Positions 1-8,156 of a stretch of 22,893 nucleotides of DNA are shown piece by piece (positions within the stretch are counted from its first letter, which is position 1; every line of letters begins with the position of its first letter). Location of the stretch: NCBI GenBank assembly GCA_964392915.1, contig CAYMRS010000040.1, positions 1-22,893 of the forward strand. Direction: 5' to 3'. Source of the DNA: JAAYUK01 sp964392915 (lineage in GTDB: Bacteria; Nitrospirota; Thermodesulfovibrionia; Thermodesulfovibrionales; Dissulfurispiraceae). Made by a program: the position numbers and the translations under genes. The notes under the pieces were generated by a model. It made no database searches and was not told where the DNA came from. It saw only the letters and a program-made list of their open reading frames with translations.

Positions 1-107
1 TCTTTTTTCGGCTCGTCCTTTGTGGCCGCAAAGCCCGGCACTACAAGACAGAGCGAGACAAATACGGCAACCACCATGCTGAGTACAACCCGCGCTTTTC
101 TCTTCAT
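1..107 (-). CDS. Exported protein, N-terminal part only (cut by window edge)
   Basis: The complement of the first 107 bases opens with ATG at 107, preceded by a good ribosome binding site (GGAGGGA, about 6 nt upstream). The 35 visible codons give a textbook Sec signal peptide: a basic start (MKRKAR), a hydrophobic core of about 17 residues and a likely cleavage after PGFA/A. The mature part begins TKDEPKK and then leaves the window. It is divergent from the VOC gene. Nothing in the few mature residues identifies a family, so only export from the cytoplasm can be claimed. Confidence 0.7.
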   Translation of the reverse strand, partial: MKRKARVVLSMVVAVFVSLCLVVPGFAATKDEPKK

Positions 108-274
108 GCAGATCCCTCCGATACTTCAAAATTGTGAGCGCTCAGTCAATCCATGCGGACCGAAGCCGCTCTTGTTGTCAGTATATCATGAGCAGCAACG
201 TCGGCACATGCCTTTGCTTTTTCCTCTTTTTTCCTGAATAATGATAATAAAACATCTCTTCTCAGGAGGCCGTC

Positions 275-862
275 ATGGTGCGCTATACCGGTATTAATCA
301 CCTTGCCCTTGCAACTGGCGACATGGACGCTACAATACGGTTCTGGCGGGATATGCTGGGGCTGAGAATCGTTGCCGGAATCGGCGGGAAAGGATTTCGT
401 CAGTATTTCTTCGAGGTATCAGAAAATGATCTAATAGCTTTTTTTGAGTGGCCGGATGTCGAGCCGGTTGCTGAAAAAGATGCGGGCCGTCCGGTCAAAG
501 GAGCGCACGCGTTTGACCACGTTGCCCTCGGCGTTGAAGGACCCGATCAGTTATGGGAGCTGAAAGACCGGCTGAACGCTGCGGACATCTTTGTGTCGGA
601 AGTCATTGACCAGGGGTTCATCCACTCCATCTACACGTTTGATCCAAACGGCATAGCCGTGGAGATTAGCTACTGCCTGTCTGACATGGATATCCGCAAA
701 CAGCCCGTAATGGCAGATCCTCGCCCTTCTCAGGCGCTGGCAGAAGGGCTTTCCCCTGTGGCCGGTGCATATCCGCCGATAACGCACCCAACACCCAAAA
801 ATGAGCGCAAAGTCCATCCGGGAGAGGGGAAGCTGCTGAGGGAGAAAAAAGAGTCGCTCTGA
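275..862 (+). CDS. VOC (glyoxalase/bleomycin-resistance fold) family protein
   Basis: A 195-residue protein with a perfect AGGAGG 5 nt before its ATG. Residues 4-132 form the paired beta-alpha-beta-beta-beta modules of the vicinal oxygen chelate fold. Candidate metal ligands are in the classic places: H9 (GINHLAL), E58 (FFEW), H82 (FDHVALG) and E130 (IAVEIS). This fits metal-dependent glyoxalase I, dioxygenase or epimerase relatives; the substrate cannot be told. The last 60 or so residues are a Pro/Lys-rich tail beyond the usual VOC length. The gene is convergent with dsrP and separated from it by a strong hairpin, so a link to sulfur metabolism is not shown. Confidence 0.85.
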   Translation: MVRYTGINHLALATGDMDATIRFWRDMLGLRIVAGIGGKGFRQYFFEVSENDLIAFFEWPDVEPVAEKDAGRPVKGAHAFDHVALGVEGPDQLWELKDRLNAADIFVSEVIDQGFIHSIYTFDPNGIAVEISYCLSDMDIRKQPVMADPRPSQALAEGLSPVAGAYPPITHPTPKNERKVHPGEGKLLREKKESL

Positions 863-889
863 GCCTCAGAAGCGCTCTGCGTTCGACAA

Positions 890-928
890 CAAAAATCGGT
901 CCCCTCAGCAATGCTCAGGGGACCGATT
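890..928 (-). terminator. Rho-independent terminator of the dsr membrane-complex operon
   Basis: A perfect 12-bp inverted repeat (arms 894-905 and 917-928, arm AATCGGTCCCCT) with an 11-nt loop. Read on the minus strand, just past the dsrP stop, the stem runs into TTTTTGTT. The plus side lacks a T-run, so it is a better terminator for dsrP than for the convergent VOC gene. Confidence 0.8.
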
Positions 929-949
929 CAGTTCAGCTAACAAGTCTGG

Positions 950-2119
950 TTAATGAATCGCTTCGCCGCCTGACTCTTCTTTGACCGAAATAGCAACCTT
1001 GTAAAGAATCGTCAGAATCAGGAACCCAAGAGCCCAGACCCCCATGCCGATAGAGAACTCTGCGAAGGTCGGCCAGTACTCGGTAATCCGCTCAAAGGAA
1101 TTCGGCACAAAACCGCCGACTACGAGGCCGAAGCCCTTATCAATCCAGAGCGAGAAGAAAACGAATACACATGCGATGGCCAGCAGCGTCTCATTTTTCC
1201 GGACCTGCGGGAAAACCAGCATCGTGATCGACACCGCCGCAAGAATCGTTGAGAGCCACATCAGCGGCACTAGCACGCCCTTGCCGTCAATTCCGGCGTA
1301 CAGATAGTGAAACGCATGCGCATGCCCCGGAATGCCGCTGTAAAACGCAGTGAAGACTTCAAGCCCGAGGAAAAATACGTTGATTATCATGCAGTATGTG
1401 ATAATCTTGCCGAGCGTCTGAATTGCCTCGCTGCCCGGATCGAACTTCGAGAACTTCCGGACGATAAGTGCCAGAATCAGGAGCAGTGCCGGTCCTGACG
1501 CAAATGCCGATGCAAGGAATCGGGCTGCCATGATGGCAGTCAGCCAGAAGTGCTTCCCGGGAATACCGGCGTAAATAAAGGCCGTAACTGTGTGAATGAA
1601 CGGCGCCCATACGATTGAAATGATGATGAACGGTTTTATCCACTTGGGCGGAGCGATGCCCTTCTTTTCAGCATGCAGACAGGTCCAGCCAACCAGCACG
1701 TTGAGAAGAAGATATCCGTTCAGAACGATGGTGTCATAAAACAGGATTGAGCTCGGCGTCGGGTGCAGCAGGACGTTCATCGCCCGAAACGGCTGACCGA
1801 GGTCGACAATGATAAAAGTTACGCACATGATAACAGCCGGGATAGCGAGAAACTCGCCGAGAATCGTTATGCGGCCGAATGCCTTATAGTCGTGCAGGTA
1901 GTACGGGAGCACCACCATGACGCCTGATGCCGCAATACCGACAAGAAATGTAAACTGGGAAATATAGAAGCCCCATGATACGTCGCGGCTCATACCGGTA
2001 ATGCCCAGGCCGACATTCCACTGCTGGAGGTAAAAGAGGAAACCGACTCCGAATACCGCCAGAAGGAAGCCTATCCAGGTCCAGTAAAGCTTGCCTCCGT
2101 TAAGCGCCTTTTCCAGCAT
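950..2119 (-). CDS. dsrP: DsrP, NrfD/PsrC-family integral membrane subunit of DsrMKJOP
   Basis: A 389-residue, very hydrophobic protein with about ten transmembrane helices, of the NrfD/PsrC family. In DsrMKJOP this subunit sits in the cytoplasmic membrane, exchanges electrons with the (mena)quinone pool and partners the periplasmic iron-sulfur protein DsrO. Support is the family-like sequence (motifs such as WGFYISQF near residue 50 and the QPFRAMN segment) and its position as last gene of a dsrMKJO string. The ATG overlaps the end of dsrO by 20 nt and has GGAGGGA upstream inside dsrO, suggesting translational coupling. A terminator follows directly. Confidence 0.93.
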   Translation of the reverse strand: MLEKALNGGKLYWTWIGFLLAVFGVGFLFYLQQWNVGLGITGMSRDVSWGFYISQFTFLVGIAASGVMVVLPYYLHDYKAFGRITILGEFLAIPAVIMCVTFIIVDLGQPFRAMNVLLHPTPSSILFYDTIVLNGYLLLNVLVGWTCLHAEKKGIAPPKWIKPFIIISIVWAPFIHTVTAFIYAGIPGKHFWLTAIMAARFLASAFASGPALLLILALIVRKFSKFDPGSEAIQTLGKIITYCMIINVFFLGLEVFTAFYSGIPGHAHAFHYLYAGIDGKGVLVPLMWLSTILAAVSITMLVFPQVRKNETLLAIACVFVFFSLWIDKGFGLVVGGFVPNSFERITEYWPTFAEFSIGMGVWALGFLILTILYKVAISVKEESGGEAIH

Positions 2120-2906
2120 CCTTTTTCCCTCCTATCACATAATATACGCTCGGACGCGTGCCGAGCTCGGGTTTGCGGCGGATCGTGTAGGTTTCGGCCA
2201 GAATCTTCCTGACATCTGACTTCGGGTCTTGCAGATCTCCAAAAACAATCGCGCCATTGGATGCCTCAGCGCATGCAGGCTTCAGTCCGATTGCGATACG
2301 TTCGTAACAGAGCGTGCACTTCTCGACAACGCCTTTCATGCGGGTTGGATATTCCGGATTGATCTTCTTCGGATCAAGGTACGGCCGGGGATCAACCCAG
2401 TTGAGACTGCGCGCGCCGTACGGACATCCTGCCATGCAGAACCGGCAGCCGATGCAGCGATGCATGTCCATCATGACGATGCCGTCGCTCTTCCGCTTGA
2501 ACGTTGCCTGTGTTGGGCAGACTCGCACGCACGGCGGGTTTTCGCAGTGGTTGCAGAGTGTCAGAAACGGCATCCGCTTATAATGCTCGGTCAGGAACTT
2601 GTCTTCCTGTTCAGGGAACACGTTCTCCATCATCTCGGTGAAGATCCATTTCACTTCCTGCTTTATATTTGGAATGGTCGGCACGTTATGAATGGTGTGG
2701 CAGACGTCGATCACCTTATTGACGTCGGCTTCTGACTGAAACTTGTCCATGTTGATAACCAGCGCCCAACGCTTGCCCGCAAGCTCCTTCGGGTCAGGAA
2801 TGTACGATGGGGTCTTATTTACGCTCGATGCAAGCGCGGTGCCACCGAGACCGAATATCGCGGACAGCCCGGCCAGTTTGAGGAACGCTCTTCTCTCAAT
2901 CTTCAT
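2100..2906 (-). CDS. dsrO: DsrO, periplasmic ferredoxin-like iron-sulfur subunit
   Basis: A 268-residue protein from the ATG at 2906, chosen because it follows an AAGGAGGGA site and starts right at a twin-arginine signal (RRAFLK at residues 5-10, then a hydrophobic stretch to ALAS). The mature part carries cysteine clusters of the NrfC/DmsB type: CNHCENPPCVRVC, CIGCRFCMAGC and CTLCYERIAIGLKPAC, together able to bind several [4Fe-4S] clusters. Tat export puts it on the periplasmic face, where it should pass electrons between DsrJ and DsrP. It starts 3 nt past the dsrJ stop and overlaps dsrP. An in-frame extension to 2978 is open, but it would bury the signal peptide and is unlikely. Confidence 0.95.
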   Translation of the reverse strand: MKIERRAFLKLAGLSAIFGLGGTALASSVNKTPSYIPDPKELAGKRWALVINMDKFQSEADVNKVIDVCHTIHNVPTIPNIKQEVKWIFTEMMENVFPEQEDKFLTEHYKRMPFLTLCNHCENPPCVRVCPTQATFKRKSDGIVMMDMHRCIGCRFCMAGCPYGARSLNWVDPRPYLDPKKINPEYPTRMKGVVEKCTLCYERIAIGLKPACAEASNGAIVFGDLQDPKSDVRKILAETYTIRRKPELGTRPSVYYVIGGKKDAGKGA

Positions 2907-2908
2907 GG

Positions 2909-3304
2909 CTATGCTCCCTCCTTCGGTACAATGTGGCAGTCCCAGCAATAGGGCTTCGTCCCTACATAGAGGTGACACTTGTCACAGAACTGCGCTTTGT
3001 TGGAATGGCATTTCATGCAGGCATTCTGGAGACTCATGTCGTACTTCTTTCCATCAGATGCAACATACAGGCGGTTGCCGTCACGCACAACGGCATCGCG
3101 CCAGTCATTCAGCATCTTCATGTGCTCGGTCTTCATGACATCTTTCGGCTCGACGCACTGCTTCTTTTCCATTGCCTTGATTACAGGTGTGTCAATGCTC
3201 GGATTCGGCTTGGCGTTGCCCTTGCCCAAACCAAAGATAAAGGGCGATGCCATAAGGCCGATGAAGATGAGCAGGCCAAGAATGATTTTTCCGCCATTAT
3301 ACAT
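2909..3304 (-). CDS. dsrJ: DsrJ, triheme cytochrome c subunit
   Basis: A 131-residue protein with an uncleaved N-terminal membrane anchor (residues 6-25) and three c-type heme motifs at its C-terminal end: CMKCH (96-100), CDKCH (107-111) and CWDCH (120-124). C50, in KKQCVEP, matches the conserved cysteine that gives DsrJ one unusual His/Cys-ligated heme in characterised homologues (family knowledge, not visible directly). It acts on the periplasmic side of DsrMKJOP. The ATG at 3304 has GGAGGTGAGG upstream and overlaps the end of dsrK by 8 nt. A longer open frame to 3361 is rejected because it would place a charged leader before the anchor. Confidence 0.95.
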   Translation of the reverse strand: MYNGGKIILGLLIFIGLMASPFIFGLGKGNAKPNPSIDTPVIKAMEKKQCVEPKDVMKTEHMKMLNDWRDAVVRDGNRLYVASDGKKYDMSLQNACMKCHSNKAQFCDKCHLYVGTKPYCWDCHIVPKEGA

Positions 3305-4925
3305 CAGCCTCACCTCCTTCACCCTCTGCCTTTGCAGGTAGCGGCTCGTTCCTGAGATCAACCGTCCGTTCCTTCTCGCCCTTCATGACAAGAGCGTTGC
3401 CGACGAGCTCATGAGTTCCGGCCACTTTGACCCCCGGAACCCAATAATCCATAAGCGGCGGGAGCGCTGCGCGGTCTATTGCGCAAATATTTGTCAGCAG
3501 GTTGACGCCATGCTTTTCATGGACATACCGGACCGCATTGGCGCGCGGGAAGCCGCCACGCATTCTGAGTTCCATGTTCTCGCTTGCATTCAGCCCGGAT
3601 CCGCTGCCACAGCAGAAGGTCTTTTCACGAATCGTGTCTTCCGGCATATCATAAAAATGGTTGCAGACGCTCTTTATGACATAGCGGGGTTCCTCAAGGA
3701 ATCCCATGCCGCGCGAGGTATTGCACGAATCATGGAAGGTCACCTTCAGGTGGTCATTGCGAGTCGGGTCGAGGTTCAGCTTTTTGTTCTTGATAAGGTC
3801 GGCGGTAAACTCGACGATATGAACCATTTTGGTGCTCTTTGCCTGGTCGAAAACCGTTCCGGTAATCGGAGACTTCGGAACTTCGAGGAAGTTTGCGGGT
3901 CCGTTGAACGTGTCCATGTACTGATGCAGTACGCGCCACATGTGGCCGCACTCACCTCCGAGAACCCATTTTACGCCGAGACGCTTTGCTTCGGCATAAA
4001 TCTTGTAGTTCAGCCGTTTTGCCATATCCATCGTCGTGAAGAAGCCGAAGTTGCCTCCTTCCGACGCATAGGTGCTCCAGGTATAGTCCAGTCCCAGCTC
4101 ATGGAAAAGCATCAGGTAGCCCATGGCGGTATATGTACCCGGATCGGCAAAGAGGTCTCCCGACGGCGTGACAAAGAGAATCTCGGCTCCCTTGCGGTTG
4201 AACGTGGGCTCGATAGTGATCCCGGTAATGTCTTCGAGGTCGCTGAGGAAGAACTCCACCGAACTTTTAATAGTATGGGGTTCGAGACCGAGGTGGTTGC
4301 CCTTGCGGTAGCAGTTGGCTGCCGGACCGGCGATCCAGTCGATGTTCAGGCCGAGAAGGTTCAGCAACTCGCGGCCGATGATCGTGATCTCCGCCTGATC
4401 AATGCCGTACGGGCAGAATACTGAGCAGCGGCGGCACTCGGTACACTGGTAGTAGTAGTACCAGATCTCCTTGAGCGTCTGGATGTCGAGCTCGCGGGCG
4501 CCGGCGGTCTTGCCGAAGACCTTGCCCGCGGTCGTGAAGTATTTGCGATACACAGAGCGGAGCAGCTCGGCCCGGAGTACCGGCATGTTTTTCGGGTCGC
4601 CCGAACCGAGGAAGAAGTGACACTTGTCGGCGCAGGCGCCGCAACGCACGCAGATGTCCATGAACACATGGAAGGTGCGGAACTTCTCAAGCCGCTCCTT
4701 GATGCCGTCGAGAACCGTCTGTTTCCAGTCCTCCGGCAGCTGCCAGTCATCTTCCGCGACCTTGAAGTCCCGAGCGTTCGGAAGTTCAAGTGCCGCAAGA
4801 TTTTTTGCTTTCGCGCCGTGGCAATACATGCCCTGCCGTATTTCAGTAACAACATCCATCCACGGTTTGGCAGGAGGGGTAAGACTTATCTTTGCAAGCT
4901 CTGATGGTTTCGGTAATTTTGCCAT
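3297..4925 (-). CDS. dsrK: DsrK, HdrD-like iron-sulfur subunit (catalytic, DsrC-facing)
   Basis: A 542-residue cytoplasmic protein of the heterodisulfide reductase D type. Two ferredoxin clusters are seen: C92-x2-C95-x2-C98-x3-C102 and C161-x2-C164-x2-C167-x3-C171. The C-terminal half has CCG-domain cysteines (GGECGH, HDSCN, FCCGSGSG, TNICAID) that hold the special [4Fe-4S] site in HdrB/HdrD proteins. DsrK is thought to reduce the DsrC trisulfide or disulfide using electrons delivered through DsrM. Its ATG lies 3 nt past the dsrM stop, with AAGGAGTAA across the junction. An Ala/Glu/Gly-rich acidic tail closes the protein. Confidence 0.96.
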   Translation of the reverse strand: MAKLPKPSELAKISLTPPAKPWMDVVTEIRQGMYCHGAKAKNLAALELPNARDFKVAEDDWQLPEDWKQTVLDGIKERLEKFRTFHVFMDICVRCGACADKCHFFLGSGDPKNMPVLRAELLRSVYRKYFTTAGKVFGKTAGARELDIQTLKEIWYYYYQCTECRRCSVFCPYGIDQAEITIIGRELLNLLGLNIDWIAGPAANCYRKGNHLGLEPHTIKSSVEFFLSDLEDITGITIEPTFNRKGAEILFVTPSGDLFADPGTYTAMGYLMLFHELGLDYTWSTYASEGGNFGFFTTMDMAKRLNYKIYAEAKRLGVKWVLGGECGHMWRVLHQYMDTFNGPANFLEVPKSPITGTVFDQAKSTKMVHIVEFTADLIKNKKLNLDPTRNDHLKVTFHDSCNTSRGMGFLEEPRYVIKSVCNHFYDMPEDTIREKTFCCGSGSGLNASENMELRMRGGFPRANAVRYVHEKHGVNLLTNICAIDRAALPPLMDYWVPGVKVAGTHELVGNALVMKGEKERTVDLRNEPLPAKAEGEGGEADV

Positions 4926-4928
4926 AGC

Positions 4929-5918
4929 TTACTCCTTTTCCACAGGAATGCCGACCTGCTTCATCTTGTCACGGAACTCGTCTTCATATTCGGCATAGGT
5001 ATGAACATGCACTTCGGGGTTCCACGGGTTGATGTGTCGGACAGTGCGGCTGTTGTTTGCAAGGTTTCTGGTGGGACTGAGAAAGACACCGCCAAAATGC
5101 ATCAGCTTGCTAAACGGGAAATACGCCAGCAGCGTGCTGACCAGGAACAGGTGAATATAGAAAATAACCCCGATTTCAGCAGACGGCACCGGCTTGAAGC
5201 TGAGCAGGCTGACAACAAACAGCTTTGCAGTGGTGATATCCACACGGATAAAATAGCGCATCAGTATGCCCGAAATGGCGATACTGAGAATCAGGAAAAG
5301 CGGAAAGTAGTCTGCAGCCAGTGAAATATACCGAACCTGCGGCAGCAGCACGCGGCGTGCAAACAGGAAGGTCGCGCCGGCAACCAGCATCAGGTCGGTA
5401 AGATATACAAAAGGAACTCCGACCTGAAAGAAGCCGTCGAGCGATTCGATAATCAGAATAAAGCCCGGCACATTTTCGAGGAATATCCTGAAATGCCTGA
5501 TAAAAATGATAAGGAACGCATAGTGGAACATCAGACCGAAGAGCCAGAGCCACTTGTCAGAACCGTGCACAAGGCGGCCTGCATGAATCTCGGATTTCGT
5601 ATTTCTGAACAGCGAGCGGAAGAGAAAAACCTCCAGCGCCATCCTGACGATAACTCCGAACCCGGTCGACGGATTGTCGAATTTGTTCGGCTTCACCCAC
5701 GGCAAGCTCTGCATCTGGCCGGCAGTTGTCGGAATCCGGAACGGCACCGGCGACGTGCCCCATAAATAGACCCGGTACGCAAACCCGACGATAAACGTAA
5801 AAAAGGCAATGTACGGGATTAACGCACCGAAGAGGAAGTGGAGCCCGGCCGCTTGCACGCCCAGGAAGGCCAGCACAATGAGCCCTGCAACTGCGAGGAA
5901 TGCTACGTACATGCCCAT
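4929..5918 (-). CDS. dsrM: DsrM, NarI-like membrane cytochrome b subunit
   Basis: A 329-residue membrane protein with about six hydrophobic segments, several with histidines suited to b-heme ligation (for example the HYAFLIIFIRHFR stretch), resembling the respiratory nitrate reductase gamma subunit. DsrM takes electrons from menaquinol and feeds DsrK. It opens the core MKJOP string. The start shares one base with the stop of the upstream RsbRD-type gene (TGATG), so the two are probably translationally coupled. A second in-frame ATG two codons later is possible. Confidence 0.94.
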   Translation of the reverse strand: MGMYVAFLAVAGLIVLAFLGVQAAGLHFLFGALIPYIAFFTFIVGFAYRVYLWGTSPVPFRIPTTAGQMQSLPWVKPNKFDNPSTGFGVIVRMALEVFLFRSLFRNTKSEIHAGRLVHGSDKWLWLFGLMFHYAFLIIFIRHFRIFLENVPGFILIIESLDGFFQVGVPFVYLTDLMLVAGATFLFARRVLLPQVRYISLAADYFPLFLILSIAISGILMRYFIRVDITTAKLFVVSLLSFKPVPSAEIGVIFYIHLFLVSTLLAYFPFSKLMHFGGVFLSPTRNLANNSRTVRHINPWNPEVHVHTYAEYEDEFRDKMKQVGIPVEKE

Positions 5919-6484
5919 CAGTTAACCTCTTTCGTTGGTTTGTCGTTCATACGCTCGCCTGGCATGATGCCCGGCTCATCTTCAACCTCGGTTAGATACC
6001 CGCTTCTTTTCAGAATCCAGAGAGTACGATCGCGGAGCTCGTTCGCCTTCAGATCGTACAGTTTTTCACGGCACTGCATAAAAATATCGAATGCCATAAG
6101 CGAAAGCTCATCAATGCGCAACTCCATTGCCAGCAACTCATCATACAAACCTTGGGCAGCAATTTTCTTCAGGCAGGCCGCCCGGATGGCGGTTTTCAGA
6201 TGAAAGACAAACGCCACCGCTGTTGACGCGGTAAAATCCTGTACTGCGCGCACGCGGATAATGTTGTCGAGAAAAGGGCGGTACTGCACAAGCGGCGTGC
6301 CGCTCGCCAGACCGTCAAAAATGTCCTCTATACCTTGAGAAATGGTGTGGCCTACCGGGTTGGTAAAGGTGCCTTTGGAACGGAAAAATGGTGCCGCATC
6401 GGCAGAATATGTAGAAAGAATCAGGTCAAACCACTTGTCAAGAATCGGCGACTTCTCTGAGGCAAGCAGGCGTGAGAGGCTCAT
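5918..6484 (-). CDS. RsbRD N-terminal-type protein preceding dsrM
   Basis: A 188-residue, largely helical soluble protein resembling the N-terminal (RsbRD_N) module of stressosome co-antagonist proteins, a non-heme globin-like bundle (SPILDKWFDLILSTY near the start; RDRTLWILKRSGYLTEVED near the end). No STAS domain is present. Genes of this type are often placed just before dsrM in sulfate reducers. The role is unknown; sensing, or assembly or regulation of the DsrMKJOP complex, is a guess from position. I chose ATG 6484 because GGAGAG lies 8 nt upstream; a TTG five codons earlier is the alternative. It is coupled to dsrM by a TGATG overlap. Confidence 0.75.
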   Translation of the reverse strand: MSLSRLLASEKSPILDKWFDLILSTYSADAAPFFRSKGTFTNPVGHTISQGIEDIFDGLASGTPLVQYRPFLDNIIRVRAVQDFTASTAVAFVFHLKTAIRAACLKKIAAQGLYDELLAMELRIDELSLMAFDIFMQCREKLYDLKANELRDRTLWILKRSGYLTEVEDEPGIMPGERMNDKPTKEVN

Positions 6485-6619
6485 ACAGCAACTCTCCAAA
6501 ACGCTCCCGCAAAAAGAAGGTTTCCATGAAACAGAAAAATCATCCTAGGTGCGCCGGCACGCCCGACATTCCGCATGGTCGTCTTATCTCACTTTTCTTA
6601 ACGGTGCAGTAGAAGTGAA

Positions 6620-6650
6620 CGGCGAGACAGGGGGGTTCCCTGTCTCGCCG
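6620..6650 (-). terminator. Strong hairpin after dsrC (terminator or processing stem)
   Basis: A perfect 13-bp inverted repeat (arms 620-632 and 638-650, arm CGGCGAGACAGGG) with a 5-nt loop, 13 bases past the dsrC stop. Neither side carries a real T-run (the minus side reads TTCACTTCTAC). It may be a weak terminator, or a stem that protects the dsrC 3' end while letting part of transcription run into the dsrM operon. Confidence 0.6.
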
Positions 6651-6663
6651 CATTTGAATACGT

Positions 6664-6999
6664 CTAGACGCAACCCGTGGGCTTCGGCAGGCCTGCATAG
6701 CGGCACGCCTGCTTTGCCGGACCATCCGGGAAGAGTTCGTACAGGTACTTGGTGTTGCCCTTCTCCGGGCCCATAACCTTGCCGATCTCTTTGACGAGGA
6801 TTTTGATCATAGGAGCGATCTGATACTTTGCATAGTAGTCTCTGAGGAAGTTGATGACTTCCCAGTGGCTTTCTGTGAGGGTCATTCCGTCACCGCTGGA
6901 CATAAACTCTGCAAGCTCTTTTGTCCAGTCTTCAAGGTTAACAATGTAACCATCCTCATCAACTTCGACTGACTTTCCTCCAAACTCAACAAATGGCAT
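6664..6999 (-). CDS. dsrC: DsrC, sulfur-carrier protein of dissimilatory sulfite reduction
   Basis: A 111-residue protein starting MPFVEFGGKSVEVDEDGY, with an AAGGAGG site 8 nt before the ATG at 6999. The C-terminal arm ends CRYAGLPKPTGCV and has both redox cysteines of true DsrC: C99 and the penultimate C110. In the known cycle DsrAB loads sulfite-derived sulfur between them as a trisulfide, which DsrMKJOP then reduces. The presence of both cysteines separates it from TusE-like relatives. It stands between the HEAT-like gene and the dsrM operon with its own leader region, in keeping with its usual high abundance. Confidence 0.97.
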   Translation of the reverse strand: MPFVEFGGKSVEVDEDGYIVNLEDWTKELAEFMSSGDGMTLTESHWEVINFLRDYYAKYQIAPMIKILVKEIGKVMGPEKGNTKYLYELFPDGPAKQACRYAGLPKPTGCV

Positions 7000-7060
7000 C
7001 TGTGTGTCCTCCTTTCGTTCATTGCGAGTGAGAGCAATATATAAGCTCTGGTGTAAAAAC

Positions 7061-7110
7061 ATTCTACATTAAGGTGCTCAAAAATTAATACAGTATGACC
7101 TTATCGGTCA
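7061..7110 (-). promoter_or_regulatory. Candidate dsrC promoter with a TGACC palindrome
   Basis: Upstream of dsrC, the minus strand reads TTGACC, then AT-rich sequence, then a possible -10 TAGAAT (complement of 7061-7066). The TTGACC is part of a perfect dyad, TGACC-N5-GGTCA (7096-7110), about 49 bp before a start site placed from TAGAAT. A second -10 at ATTAAT would fit TTGACC with 16-bp spacing. The dyad could be an activator or repressor site; the regulator is unknown. Confidence 0.35.
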
Positions 7111-7133
7111 AATTAAATATCCTTATACTCTCA

Positions 7134-8156
7134 TTAGCTCGCTTTATTTTCAAGGTTTTCAACAACTTCCCTCACTTGTATCCGACGGATTTCACCGTCT
7201 TCATAGAGGAGGAATTCCGCCTCGTCGCCGGCAAGCTGTGCGGAATGCTTTGCCAGATCGGCATGGCCGATTTGCGCCGCCAGCAACAGACCGTACCCTC
7301 GAACAGCCGGGTTTGGATCATTTACCAGTTCATCCATATCGGTGATGAGCGCCGCTACCGTATCGCGGTCAGTCTGCGCGGCACGATACAACCCCCGTGC
7401 CGCCCCCGGACGGAACAGATCTTCGTCCCGGCAGTTCCAGATAAGCGGAATGAGATCGCGGTACTCGGCCGGCTTTGCGCGGACAATCTCCCCAAGCATT
7501 TCCGGCGCGCTCCAGCCGATTCCTCCCGATTCATCCGTCATGGACCAGAGCAGTTTGCGCGTTGTTTCCCGCACCGTATCCACCCGGGCATGCTGCGCCA
7601 CAAAGCCCATCGCTTCTATCGCGCGCCATGTCCGGACATCTTCCTTATCGTATGAGACTGCAATCAGATACTTCATTACATTCTTGTCGTCAACAGCCCG
7701 GCGTCCTATTTCGTCAAATGATCCCGTATCGAGCAAAGCCAGCAACTCTTTTTTTGTCATTCCTTTCCCGGCTCCTTTCGAGGATAAATCAACACCCTGA
7801 GACGATGCGGCTGAAGGCTTTCCGGTCTTCATCCTCACAAAGACAAGCCTGCCCGAGTGGATAACGCTGCTGCGATTGTGTATTCGGATATGGGATTTCA
7901 TGTCGTAGTCTAGCGTGCTCATTTCATAGTCTGTATCCGATGCCAGCTGACCTATCTCCCAGTCGCCTTTCGCCAGAACGAGGGCATCGAGGAATGCTTC
8001 TCCCTCATTGCGACCAGTCGGGTCGCACACATAGACAGCACCGCAGCCACAATCGCCTGCGTCAGCCTGCCCGAAGTCCATGCGCCGCAGCACAGGCCGC
8101 TCAATCTTGCGCCCGCAGAACGGGCACTCCGGAACATATTTCGTCATATCAGCCAT
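7134..8156 (-). CDS. Zinc-ribbon plus HEAT-like repeat protein, dsr-locus conserved hypothetical
   Basis: About 340 residues. The N-terminus has CPFCG and, 25 residues on, CGCG, which looks like a small zinc-binding ribbon. A linker rich in Ser/Lys/Gly follows near residues 120-135. The C-terminal 200 residues are helical repeats of the HEAT/PBS-lyase kind (RRAVDDKNVMKYLIAVSYD, then the NDPNPAVRGYGLLLAAQIG unit). HEAT domains bind proteins, so a scaffold or maturation role in the Dsr pathway is plausible but unproven. It overlaps the dsrN stop by a few bases. Three close ATGs exist (8165, 8156, 8147); 8156 is a compromise, with AAAGG about 12 nt upstream. Confidence 0.7.
   Translation of the reverse strand: MADMTKYVPECPFCGRKIERPVLRRMDFGQADAGDCGCGAVYVCDPTGRNEGEAFLDALVLAKGDWEIGQLASDTDYEMSTLDYDMKSHIRIHNRSSVIHSGRLVFVRMKTGKPSAASSQGVDLSSKGAGKGMTKKELLALLDTGSFDEIGRRAVDDKNVMKYLIAVSYDKEDVRTWRAIEAMGFVAQHARVDTVRETTRKLLWSMTDESGGIGWSAPEMLGEIVRAKPAEYRDLIPLIWNCRDEDLFRPGAARGLYRAAQTDRDTVAALITDMDELVNDPNPAVRGYGLLLAAQIGHADLAKHSAQLAGDEAEFLLYEDGEIRRIQVREVVENLENKAS

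Noticed and set aside
3411..4424. Long plus-strand open frame opposite dsrK
   Set aside because: It is antisense to a clear, full-length DsrK with all cysteine motifs, has no ribosome site and shows no domain. It is a by-product of GC-rich codon use.
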